Shown here piece by piece: positions 45,739-54,749 of a stretch of DNA of 64,000 nucleotides. This DNA comes from Bacteroidia bacterium (GTDB lineage: Bacteria > Bacteroidota > Bacteroidia > Chitinophagales > Chitinophagaceae), in assembly GCA_030429205.1 (NCBI GenBank), contig JAUICZ010000004.1:124001-188000 (forward strand), read 5' to 3'. A program made the translations under genes and the position numbers. The stretch's first letter is position 1; every line of letters starts with the position of its first letter. The notes beneath the pieces were generated by a model. That model worked only from the letters and a program-made list of their open reading frames with translations. It did not search any database and was not told where the DNA came from.

Positions 45739-46701
45739 CTATTTATCCCTCTGTAACAGGTATGTAGCCAAACCGTATAAAGGTGCTGTCCTTTCTTTTT
45801 CAACATTTATCGCTGCCAGGCTTTTAAAAGCTTTTTCAGAATACTCATGTATCAACGTTCTGCACAAAGCATCAACACCTGCTTCTTTATACACGTCAAG
45901 CATCTCTTCAACCTTAGTATCAGCATCAGACTTTAATAATTGACCTATACGTTCAGGATTATCTTTAGTAAGTTCTATCGCCTTGATCAATAAAAATGTT
46001 TTTTTATTGGCTTTTATATCTCCCCCTACCTGTTTGCCTACTTTATTGGCATCTCCAAAAGCATCCAAATAGTCGTCTTGCAGTTGAAACGCTAACCCTA
46101 AATTCTTACCGAAGGCATATAACTGATCAGCATCAGTTTTATCAGCGCTGGATAATAGTGCTCCCATCTTCAAACTACAGGCCAGCAAAACAGAGGTTTT
46201 CAGCGCAATCATATTTATATACTCTTCTACAGAAACATCATTGCGTTTTTCAAAATCCATATCTAATTGCTGCCCTTCACATACTTCTCTTGCTGTAGTA
46301 TTAAACAGGTGTAACACATCCGCTTGATGTTTACTTACTTTAGCCAACTCTTCATAAGCACGTATCAGCATAATATCTCCACTAAGAATACCTGCTGTTA
46401 GGCCATACTTAGTATGCACAGTAGCATTGCCCCTGCGTAGCGGTGCTTCATCCATTATATCATCATGTATCAATGTAAAGTTGTGAAACAACTCTATTGC
46501 TGCAGCCGAATGGAAGCTATCTTCATTAACATCTCCGAACACTTCGCTCCCCATAAGACATAATGCCGGACGAACACGCTTTGCAGCCAGCGACATAATA
46601 TACCTGCATGGCTCATACAGGTTCTCTGGTGAACGATCGAACAAGCCCTCTTTACTTATATAATCTTCAAATAGTGCTACTATTTCTTTAAAGCTGTGCA
46701 T
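45739..46701 (-). CDS. Polyprenyl synthetase (trans-isoprenyl diphosphate synthase)
   Basis: 320 residues. It condenses isopentenyl diphosphate with an allylic diphosphate. The first aspartate-rich motif is in HDDIMDEAPLRRG and the second in QLQDDYLDAFGD; GGDIKANKKTFL follows, as in farnesyl/geranylgeranyl-type synthases. Chain length is set by residues just before the first motif and cannot be given with confidence; farnesyl, geranylgeranyl or a longer quinone side chain are all possible. It is last in an operon with lpxK and rnr, two bases after the rnr stop. Confidence 0.93.
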   Translation of the reverse strand: MHSFKEIVALFEDYISKEGLFDRSPENLYEPCRYIMSLAAKRVRPALCLMGSEVFGDVNEDSFHSAAAIELFHNFTLIHDDIMDEAPLRRGNATVHTKYGLTAGILSGDIMLIRAYEELAKVSKHQADVLHLFNTTAREVCEGQQLDMDFEKRNDVSVEEYINMIALKTSVLLACSLKMGALLSSADKTDADQLYAFGKNLGLAFQLQDDYLDAFGDANKVGKQVGGDIKANKKTFLLIKAIELTKDNPERIGQLLKSDADTKVEEMLDVYKEAGVDALCRTLIHEYSEKAFKSLAAINVEKERTAPLYGLATYLLQRDK

Positions 46702-46703
46702 AT

Positions 46704-48719
46704 TTATTTTTTACGCTTTCCTGTCTTAGCTTTTGATGTTTTCTTCTGTGGTTTTGAATCGTCTAATAATTCTACCAATGTATAATCTATTTGCCTTTTC
46801 TCAAGGTTTGTGGCTACAACTCTAATCCTTACTTTATCACCAATCCTAAACCTGATTTTGGTATGCTGTCCAACCAGAGCATACTCCTCTTCCAGCAACT
46901 CAAAATCATCTATATCAAACAAATCGGATATAGGCACCATGCCCTCACATTTATGTTCAATTGTTTCTGCCCAAAAGCCAAACGGCGCAACACCACTGAT
47001 CACTGCATCAAAATCGCCACCAACATAAGCCTGCATATACTCTACCTGCTTGTATTTATTCGCAGCTCGTTCTGCATCCATCGCATTTCTCTCTTGCTCT
47101 GAGCAATGACGACATTGTTGTTCCAGCTGCTTATATACATGCGGTTGCCCTGCCAGAACATCTGCAAGTATTCTATGCACCAACACATCCGGATAACGAC
47201 GAATAGGTGATGTAAAATGGCAATAATGCTCAAAACCTAAGCCGTAATGCCCAACATTCTCTGTAGTATATATCGCCTTTGCCATAGTACGGATACCTAA
47301 TGTCTCCAATACATGCTGCTCTGGTTTTCCATGTGCCAGCTCTAGCATTTCGTTGAACGAATGAGCGATTTGATCAGGAGTATTCATATTGAACCTATGC
47401 CCGTATTTAGCGGCAAAAGCTGCAAATATCTTTAATTTATCTTCGTTAGGGTCATCGTGTACACGATAAGGGAATGGTAAAGGTTTATTTTTCACCTGCA
47501 CTTCAGCAACGTGTTTAGCTACCGTTCTGTTCGCCAATAGCATAAACTCTTCAATCAGCTTATGTGCATCTTTACTTTCTTTTACCATGATGCCTATCGG
47601 CTTTGCATCGCTATCCAACTTAAAGCGCACTTCTTGAGAAGAGAAGTTTATCGCTCCTTTTTCAAAACGTTGCGCACGCAAGCTTTTGGCCATTTCGTCC
47701 AGCACAAGAACTTGTTTAGAGAACTCATCAGCACCTCCTTCAATTATTTCCTGCGCTTCTTCATATGTGTACCTTCTTTTAGAACGTATGGCAGTTCTGC
47801 CTAACCAATACTCTTTTACTGTTCCTTTTTTATTGATCTTAAAAATTGCAGAGAAGGCATATTTATCTTCGTCCGGTCTTAAAGAACATAATTGATTAGA
47901 CAAACGCTCCGGCAACATTGGCAATACCCTATCAGGCAAATAAACACTTGTCGCTCTTCTATAAGCTTCTTCATCTAAAGCTGAGCCTGCTTCAACATAA
48001 TATGCTACATCAGCAATATGCACCCCTACTTCATAATATCCACCCTGCAATGTTTTTATTGATATCGCATCATCAAAATCTTTTGCATCAACGGGGTCTA
48101 TCGTAAAAGTCAGCTCATCACGCATATCACGGCGCTGCTCTTTAATCTCTTTTTCGTCCAGCACATCAGGGAACCTTGCTGCAGCCTCTAAAGCATCATC
48201 TTCAAAAGAAAGCGGGAAACCGCTTTCTACAAGTATGCTTTGCATTGCAATTTCGTTCTCTGTTTCATTAGATAAAACACTCACCACTTCTCCTACCGGA
48301 TTCTTCGTTTTACCTGTCCACTCTACAATTTTAGCAATACATTTATCACCGTCCTTAGCACCATTGGTTAATTGCACTGGTATAAATATATCCACCGGCA
48401 TTTTATCGTTATCGGGTATTAAAAAGGCATAATGCTTGTGTACTTCTAGCCTACCGCTGAATTCTATTTGTTTTCTTTTTACAACTTCTGTTATTATACC
48501 CTCCGGCCTCGAACCAAACTTTTTACCTCTCGGATTTATCTCTACCTTAACCACATCTCCGTCCAAAGCATTACCAATATGTTCTCGCTTCACCAGTACA
48601 TCTTTACTCAATCCTTCTACTATCACATAACCTAAACCAGAACGAGTCACCTCAATAGTACCCTTTACTACTTGTTTACCACTCGATGGCTTTTTCCTTC
48701 TTTTATCCTTCCTCCCCAT
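46704..48719 (-). CDS. rnr: Ribonuclease R
   Basis: 3'-5' exoribonuclease that degrades structured RNA in the cytoplasm. 671 residues, somewhat shorter than the enteric enzyme. A Lys/Arg-rich N-terminus is followed by cold-shock domains (KGTIEVTRSGLGYVIVEG, then HKHYAFLIPDNDKMPVDIFI), the RNB catalytic domain with the metal-binding Asp cluster in DPVDAKDFDDAIS, the RNB motif HFTSPIRRYPDVLVHR, and a C-terminal S1 domain (FDAVISGVAPFGFWAE). A basic Lys-rich tail ends the protein. Its first 17 bases overlap the end of lpxK. Confidence 0.95.
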   Translation of the reverse strand: MGRKDKRRKKPSSGKQVVKGTIEVTRSGLGYVIVEGLSKDVLVKREHIGNALDGDVVKVEINPRGKKFGSRPEGIITEVVKRKQIEFSGRLEVHKHYAFLIPDNDKMPVDIFIPVQLTNGAKDGDKCIAKIVEWTGKTKNPVGEVVSVLSNETENEIAMQSILVESGFPLSFEDDALEAAARFPDVLDEKEIKEQRRDMRDELTFTIDPVDAKDFDDAISIKTLQGGYYEVGVHIADVAYYVEAGSALDEEAYRRATSVYLPDRVLPMLPERLSNQLCSLRPDEDKYAFSAIFKINKKGTVKEYWLGRTAIRSKRRYTYEEAQEIIEGGADEFSKQVLVLDEMAKSLRAQRFEKGAINFSSQEVRFKLDSDAKPIGIMVKESKDAHKLIEEFMLLANRTVAKHVAEVQVKNKPLPFPYRVHDDPNEDKLKIFAAFAAKYGHRFNMNTPDQIAHSFNEMLELAHGKPEQHVLETLGIRTMAKAIYTTENVGHYGLGFEHYCHFTSPIRRYPDVLVHRILADVLAGQPHVYKQLEQQCRHCSEQERNAMDAERAANKYKQVEYMQAYVGGDFDAVISGVAPFGFWAETIEHKCEGMVPISDLFDIDDFELLEEEYALVGQHTKIRFRIGDKVRIRVVATNLEKRQIDYTLVELLDDSKPQKKTSKAKTGKRKK

Positions 48720-49818
48720 AATACATTGCGTTGTTTTCGTTAAGTGTTGTTTCTGTAAATTCTAATATTTGTTTATCAAACTGAGCACCCATTGCATTCA
48801 AAAAAGCTACCTGTATAGGTAGTACTACGATTTCAATACCCCACTGCTGCAGTTTTTCTGTGTGTAAATGTAGCCTCGCTGCATCTTTTTCTGTTGTAAT
48901 AATTACCTTATTGCTTACGCCCCAGTTATCATATGCCTCTTTTATCTCCTCAAGGTCGTTTTGCAAAAAATAGTGGTGATCTTTATAAGTAAGGCTATGC
49001 ACATCTGCAGCCTGTGTTTTTAAATAATCTATTAGCGGTTGTGGTTTTGCAATGCCACATACTAATATCAGGTTTTTACTTTGCAAGTCGGCCCTTTCTC
49101 TTGCGAAGAAATTGTAAGCAGTACCGTAGTTTATCTTAGTAAAATATACATTCTGATGCTGCAATGGGGCTATGTGTTTCACCATATCCTGCATTTCATT
49201 CTCTCTTAAATCATCAGGACATTTTGAAACAAGAATAATATCTGCCCTTTTATAAGCTCTTCTATTTTCTCTTAATGTACCTAATGGCAGTATCCTGTCT
49301 TTATAAAAAGGCTTGCCATAATCTGTTATCAAAATATTTATACCCGCTTTTACAGACCTGTGCTGAAAAGCATCATCCAACAATACTACTTCTATTGACG
49401 GCCTTTGCTGCAACAACTTCGGTATTCCTATCATTCTTTCCTCTGCCACACTTACAATCACCTCCGGAAATTTCAAATGATACTGCATTGGCTCATCACC
49501 AATTTTAACTGCATTCGTATTCGCATCAGCTAAAAGGAAGCCTTGTGTTCTTCTTTTATAACCACGACTCATTGTCGCCACCTGAAATTGATATTGCAAT
49601 AACCTTATCAAATATTCTATGTGGGGAGTTTTACCGGTACCACCTACCGATAAATTACCGACACATATTACAGGCACACTAAACTCGATAGAAGAGTAAA
49701 ACCCGGTGTCATATAACCTGTTTCGCATCCAAACAACAGCACCATAAATTAATGCCAGCGGATAGAGCAACATACGCACTACCGAAAAAATATAATAGGT
49801 AAAATTCCTGTCGCTCAT
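48703..49818 (-). CDS. lpxK: Tetraacyldisaccharide 4'-kinase
   Basis: Inner-membrane kinase that phosphorylates the lipid A disaccharide at the 4' position. 371 residues. An N-terminal hydrophobic helix (about 8-30) anchors it. The P-loop is in VGNLSVGGTGKTP (about 52-64), and LLDDAFQHRSV and DILITDYGKPF-like segments are conserved. No other lpx genes are adjacent. It leads the operon lpxK-rnr-polyprenyl synthase, and its stop codon lies 17 bases inside rnr, implying translational coupling. Confidence 0.96.
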   Translation of the reverse strand: MSDRNFTYYIFSVVRMLLYPLALIYGAVVWMRNRLYDTGFYSSIEFSVPVICVGNLSVGGTGKTPHIEYLIRLLQYQFQVATMSRGYKRRTQGFLLADANTNAVKIGDEPMQYHLKFPEVIVSVAEERMIGIPKLLQQRPSIEVVLLDDAFQHRSVKAGINILITDYGKPFYKDRILPLGTLRENRRAYKRADIILVSKCPDDLRENEMQDMVKHIAPLQHQNVYFTKINYGTAYNFFARERADLQSKNLILVCGIAKPQPLIDYLKTQAADVHSLTYKDHHYFLQNDLEEIKEAYDNWGVSNKVIITTEKDAARLHLHTEKLQQWGIEIVVLPIQVAFLNAMGAQFDKQILEFTETTLNENNAMYYGEEG

Positions 49819-49964
49819 TTTTGCTTTTAATGAATATTACAAATTATTGATATTCAATTTGTAAAGTAACAGCTAATCATGTAAAATTACTGAAACCCGT
49901 AGTATAAACGAATTGTTAAATTTTATCATAAATAATTGTATATTTAAATTTAGAAAATCTTTTG

Positions 49965-52130
49965 ATGACAATACGCCCAAAACTTCCCATTGCAGTATTA
50001 ATGGTGATTGCATTTACTTTATGCAGCTCTACCATTTTCGGGCAAGCTGTGTTGTGTCCACAGAATATTGATTTTGAGGATGGGACTACAGGTTACTGGG
50101 AGTTCTTCACTGGCAACTGTTGCCCTATTAGCACACAAGTTGGCGGACCTCCAATTTCTTATAGACATAAATTGGTTTTTGGCTCAGGGATAGATCCTTA
50201 TGGAGGCTTTCCGATAGTGGCACCCGGTGGTGGTGGCTATTCTTTAAAATTAGGTAACGACAGTGCCAGATCTCAAGCAGAGAAAGCACGTTATTATATT
50301 AAAGTTCCCGCTACAGCAAACCTATACACACTTATATACAGATACGCAGTAGTGTTTCAAGACCCCGGGCATTTGCCGCACGAGCAACCTAGGTTTGAAG
50401 TAAATGTATATGACTCTGCAAATGGAGATCAGCTAGTTTGCAACCACCATATTTATGTGGCTTCATCCAGCTTACCCGGGTTTCAAAGATCTCATGTAGG
50501 CAACGATGTGTTTTATAAAGATTGGACCACAGCCACTATCGATTTGAAAGGCTATGCCGGCAAAACTGTAGTAGTTGAGTTTGCAACCGGCGATTGCTCA
50601 TTGGGTGCTCACTTTGGTTATGGATATTTTGACCTTAGTTGCAGCTTTTTTCAGACACACAATGTTAGTTGTAACCCAGACCCTTTTATAACATTAAAAT
50701 CGCCTCCGGGATTTCAAGCATATAAGTGGATGGATACAACATTTACGACCACACATGGATACAATCAGAATATTAATATTGCAACACCAACAACATCTAC
50801 AAAATATGCGGTCATATTATCACCATTTCCGGGTTTTGGTTGTAAAGACACATTGTATGTAACGGTAAATAAGTCCGACTTGATAACAGGGGTTTCTAAC
50901 GATACTATTATATGTAAAGGTAGTAGCGCTCTCCTTAACGTCAAGAGCAACAGTATTGGCACACCACTAAACTACAATTGGACACCCAGCAATAACCTTA
51001 GCTGTACCAACTGCCCAAACCCTGTAGCTACACCTCAAGTAACTACACAATATTATATTACAGTTGCCGACACCTCTGGTTGTGCTAAAAAAGATAGCGT
51101 GTATGTAGTTGTTCGTTCGGCTGTAGACCCTGAGATTACCGTTAACGAAGACTCTGTTTGCCAAAATGTACCTATTGAACTTAAAAACCTGGGCAAAAAC
51201 CCATTAGGCATTGGCTATTTTTGGAATGTAGATTCCGGTAAAATATATACCGGGCAGGGAACACAAAAAGCTATTGCATACTGGAAAGACACCGGTAACA
51301 AGCGAATTGTTCTTAAAATAACCAATCAAGGGTGTGAAGAGTACGATACCACAGAAATATTTGTAAAATATCAGCCGGAGGCTATCGTTAATATACCAAA
51401 ATACGGATGCGTTAACCAAGAAGTATTGCTGGTTCCTGTAGAACAAATTGCTAAATATGACTGGAAGGTAGACGAGCAGAATATTACAGATACGACATAC
51501 AAAGATCGTTATAATCTTACATGGCACTCAACCGGACAAAAGAATATACACCTGGTATTGGAAAATGAGAACGGTTGCTTCGCCGAGTTGGATACATTTA
51601 TCAATGTATATGAACCACCGGTAGCGGCAATTGAAAGTGATAACAATAGCATATGTAAGGGTAAAAAATTCAATTTATCTACTATAAAAGGCAACAGGTA
51701 CACATACTCGTGGACACCGCCACAATATTTTATTACTAACGATGAGCATAGCGTTAATGGCTATGCAGAAGTAACAGGTAATGTACATTTAGAAGTGACC
51801 AACCAATGGGGCTGCTCTTCTGTAGATTCTTTCTTTATTTATGCCGGACCATGTTGTGAAGTATTTATGCCTACAGCGTTTACTCCAAATGCGGATGGCA
51901 GAAACGACTACTTCCACCCGGTAGACATGAAGCAGCATGAACTTGTTCATTTTATGATCATGGATAGATGGGGAGAGATGGTTTACGAAGCCAAAACTTT
52001 AACCAATGGTTGGAATGGAATGCTAAATAATAAACCTGCACCTACAGGAACATATTATTACTACATGAAGTATGTGTGTAACGAAGGTGATGTGATCCAC
52101 AAAAAAGGATCTGTTATACTCATCCGTTAA
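49965..52130 (+). CDS. Secreted multidomain protein with gliding motility-associated C-terminal (T9SS type B) domain
   Basis: 721 residues from the ATG at 49965. A signal peptide spans about 1-27 (ends STIFGQ). A Cys-rich N-terminal domain (about 28-230, ending around YFDLSCSFF) looks like a jelly-roll or reelin-type beta sandwich. Ig/PKD-like units follow (e.g. NYNWTPSNNLSCTNCPNPVA, then VCQNVPIELKNLG), ending in the type B sorting domain: CCEVFMPTAFTPNADGRND, MIMDRWGEMVYEA, GWNGMLN and PTGTYYYYMKY. It is expected to be exported by T9SS. The downstream gene is a paralogue across the last ~340 residues. No function can be given beyond secretion. Confidence 0.88.
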   Translation: MTIRPKLPIAVLMVIAFTLCSSTIFGQAVLCPQNIDFEDGTTGYWEFFTGNCCPISTQVGGPPISYRHKLVFGSGIDPYGGFPIVAPGGGGYSLKLGNDSARSQAEKARYYIKVPATANLYTLIYRYAVVFQDPGHLPHEQPRFEVNVYDSANGDQLVCNHHIYVASSSLPGFQRSHVGNDVFYKDWTTATIDLKGYAGKTVVVEFATGDCSLGAHFGYGYFDLSCSFFQTHNVSCNPDPFITLKSPPGFQAYKWMDTTFTTTHGYNQNINIATPTTSTKYAVILSPFPGFGCKDTLYVTVNKSDLITGVSNDTIICKGSSALLNVKSNSIGTPLNYNWTPSNNLSCTNCPNPVATPQVTTQYYITVADTSGCAKKDSVYVVVRSAVDPEITVNEDSVCQNVPIELKNLGKNPLGIGYFWNVDSGKIYTGQGTQKAIAYWKDTGNKRIVLKITNQGCEEYDTTEIFVKYQPEAIVNIPKYGCVNQEVLLVPVEQIAKYDWKVDEQNITDTTYKDRYNLTWHSTGQKNIHLVLENENGCFAELDTFINVYEPPVAAIESDNNSICKGKKFNLSTIKGNRYTYSWTPPQYFITNDEHSVNGYAEVTGNVHLEVTNQWGCSSVDSFFIYAGPCCEVFMPTAFTPNADGRNDYFHPVDMKQHELVHFMIMDRWGEMVYEAKTLTNGWNGMLNNKPAPTGTYYYYMKYVCNEGDVIHKKGSVILIR

Positions 52131-52225
52131 TAACGATTTTTCATATTTTTTTTGGTATTTACTAACTGTTATTAGAAATTAGTTGTCTGACAGTTAAAAA
52201 TTTACCATCTAAGAACCTCAACCAA

Positions 52226-54715
52226 ATGGCTAAAAAAAACCTTCTTAAAGCCCTTCATATAAAACTAATCACTGTTTTATTATGTTCTCTTTTTAGCATA
52301 CAGTCTGCATTTGCGTCTCATGCTGCGGGGGGTGAATTGATATATGAATGGATAGGTGGAAATACTTATGTTTTTACATTTAAGTTTTACAGAGATTGCA
52401 CAGGTGTATCTGAACCCGGAATTGCTCAATTATGTATTAACAATACATGTAACTTTAACCAGTACACTGTATCACTGCCTAAAATCGCTACTCTTCCTGA
52501 TGGTAGGGTTAACGGCTCTCAGGTAGCATCAGGTTGCCCTTCGTTTAAAAACACATGCGATAGCGCAGGGTCATCTTTACCTGCGTATAGAGAGTGGTGG
52601 TATCAAGACACGGTAACACTGCAAGGCAAATGCGATAATTGGCGTTTTGGCGTGTCTGTAAGTGCCAGAAATCCTTCTCAAAATATTACAGGTGGCTTTT
52701 TGTATGTAGAGGCTACTTTGAACAACCTTAATGTACTTTATAATAACTCGACAGTATTTAACACAAAGCCTGTACCATATGTATGTGTAAACATGCCTTT
52801 TACTTATAACAACGGAGCCGTTGATAAGGATAAAGACGTATTGGTTTTTGAGCCTATTATTCCTTTGAATAATTCTAGCTGCGCCGGTGCTCATACTCCT
52901 GTTAGTTTTCAAACACTAACACCTCCTTTAGGTTTACCCAACAACCCATTCCAAACCAACAACACATATGTATTAAATGCTGCTACAGGCAATATATCTT
53001 ATACAGCCAGCCAGCAAGGAGCACAAACGACAACGATGCGTGTTAAAGAATACCGGAATGGCATATTAGTGGGCAGCGTCATCAGAGACATACAGGTACA
53101 GGTATTGCCATGTAACTCTACTCCTGTAGCCTTAGATATTGATACGCTAAGCTTGGTCAACTCTTCTTTAGACTCAGGAACTGTTTTAGGTTGCGTAAAT
53201 GTGCCTTTAAGCTTTTGCTTTGACGTTAAAGCTACTGATACCAGTACACTTCTGGCTATTTCTGATAATAAGCAAGTAACATTCTCTACAGCTACTATCA
53301 GTTATCAAAATAATGCTACAGACAGCGTAAGAGGTTGTTTTACATGGACACCAACCAGCGCAGACAGCGGGTTAAAGGTATTAACCATAATAGCAAAAGA
53401 CTCTACCTGTAGAGCACCGGGCGTAGCCGTTACTCAGGTATTTACTATACCTGTTATGATCGAGACCAATGCTCCTAACCCAAAAGTTATTACTCCGGTA
53501 GATTTATGTTACAATGTAATACCGGACTCATTGGTGGCTAATGGAAAAAACCTTTTATGGTATAATTCTGCTACCGGGGGCGTTGGTATACCAGGGCCAA
53601 TAATACCGGATGTGAGTAAATTAGGAGATACAAGCTACTTCGTCAGCCAGACGCCCAGTGGTTGCGAAAGCCCGCGTACAAGAGTTGACATTACAGTTCA
53701 CGACTTCCCTACTATTGACTTAGTGTCTTTAGAAGACTCTGTATGTGCATTCAACCTGCTTAAAATAAAAAACAAAGACACCAGTTCTATCATCACATTC
53801 TTTAGCTGGAATGTAGATACAGGACGAATAGCAGGCACACCTACTGATAGCACAGTAGAAGCCTGGTGGACATCTTCTGGTATAAAAACCATTTACCTCA
53901 CTTTATACAACCACTTATGTTCTGTAAGCGATTCGCTGGATATATATGTAAAGAACGGTCCTAATGCATACTTCCACATCACACATGATGTTTGTTTAGG
54001 AGCTCCCGTTGATATTATACCTACCGACTATAACGGAACATACACATGGACATTAGACGGACAAACAATTAATGATACAGCTTACAAGCCTAAATATGTT
54101 TTAAACTGGCCTACTATTGGTACTAAAAAAGCTCAACTACACATTAAAGGTTATAATGGTTGTGAGCACACCTATTTGGACAGTGTAACTGTTCACTCCT
54201 TCCCTTTAGCTAAGATTTCTATTGACGATCATAAGCTATGTGCAGGAAAACAATTTAGTTTGCATGCACAACAAGGCCAGAGGTACGAGTATAGCTGGTC
54301 TCCTCCTCAAATGTTTGATCAAAACACACAACCCGACGTTACAGGTACTGTAGAACGCTCTGGTTATTTACACCTAAAAGTGCGCAACCAGTGGGAATGT
54401 GAAAGTGCAGACTCTATATTTGTTAATGGAGGCGCATGCTGCGATATATTTGTACCTGATGCATTTACACCTAACGGAGATGGCACAAACGACTTCTTAC
54501 GTCTTGTAGATATTCAAAAACATCAGCTGGTACAGTTTGTTATAGCTCACAGAAGAGGAAATATTATATTAAATACGAAAGACCCTAATGCTAAATGGGA
54601 TGGCACATTTAACGGTGAACCTCAAGACATCGGCACGTATGCATATTACATTAAATACATATGTAATACAGGTGAACCTATGGAGAAGAAGGGCACTTTC
54701 CATTTAGTAAGGTAA
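52226..54715 (+). CDS. Secreted multidomain protein with gliding motility-associated C-terminal (T9SS type B) domain
   Basis: 829 residues. A signal peptide (about 1-30) is followed by SHAAGGELIYEWIGGNTYVF, an N-terminal motif frequent in large Bacteroidota surface proteins of this class. The middle holds cadherin/PKD-like beta domains with paired Cys; the last ~340 residues match the upstream protein unit by unit, ending in a type B sorting domain (CCDIFVPDAFTPNGDGTND, DIGTYAYYIKY). The usual NRWG-type motif is replaced by IAHRRGNIIL: the conserved Trp is missing. It lies 95 bases after its paralogue with no terminator or clear promoter between, so co-transcription is likely. Confidence 0.88.
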   Translation: MAKKNLLKALHIKLITVLLCSLFSIQSAFASHAAGGELIYEWIGGNTYVFTFKFYRDCTGVSEPGIAQLCINNTCNFNQYTVSLPKIATLPDGRVNGSQVASGCPSFKNTCDSAGSSLPAYREWWYQDTVTLQGKCDNWRFGVSVSARNPSQNITGGFLYVEATLNNLNVLYNNSTVFNTKPVPYVCVNMPFTYNNGAVDKDKDVLVFEPIIPLNNSSCAGAHTPVSFQTLTPPLGLPNNPFQTNNTYVLNAATGNISYTASQQGAQTTTMRVKEYRNGILVGSVIRDIQVQVLPCNSTPVALDIDTLSLVNSSLDSGTVLGCVNVPLSFCFDVKATDTSTLLAISDNKQVTFSTATISYQNNATDSVRGCFTWTPTSADSGLKVLTIIAKDSTCRAPGVAVTQVFTIPVMIETNAPNPKVITPVDLCYNVIPDSLVANGKNLLWYNSATGGVGIPGPIIPDVSKLGDTSYFVSQTPSGCESPRTRVDITVHDFPTIDLVSLEDSVCAFNLLKIKNKDTSSIITFFSWNVDTGRIAGTPTDSTVEAWWTSSGIKTIYLTLYNHLCSVSDSLDIYVKNGPNAYFHITHDVCLGAPVDIIPTDYNGTYTWTLDGQTINDTAYKPKYVLNWPTIGTKKAQLHIKGYNGCEHTYLDSVTVHSFPLAKISIDDHKLCAGKQFSLHAQQGQRYEYSWSPPQMFDQNTQPDVTGTVERSGYLHLKVRNQWECESADSIFVNGGACCDIFVPDAFTPNGDGTNDFLRLVDIQKHQLVQFVIAHRRGNIILNTKDPNAKWDGTFNGEPQDIGTYAYYIKYICNTGEPMEKKGTFHLVR

Positions 54716-54732
54716 AAACAGCTATTATTTTC

Positions 54733-54740
54733 TACTTTTG
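54733..54740 (+). promoter_or_regulatory. Bacteroidota -7 element (TACTTTTG) of purM
   Basis: Perfect TANNTTTG match ending nine bases before the ATG at 54750, so the 5' leader is only a few bases long. An in-frame TTG at 54738 lies inside the element and is not the start. Confidence 0.55.
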
Positions 54741-54749
54741 CAGCATTCT

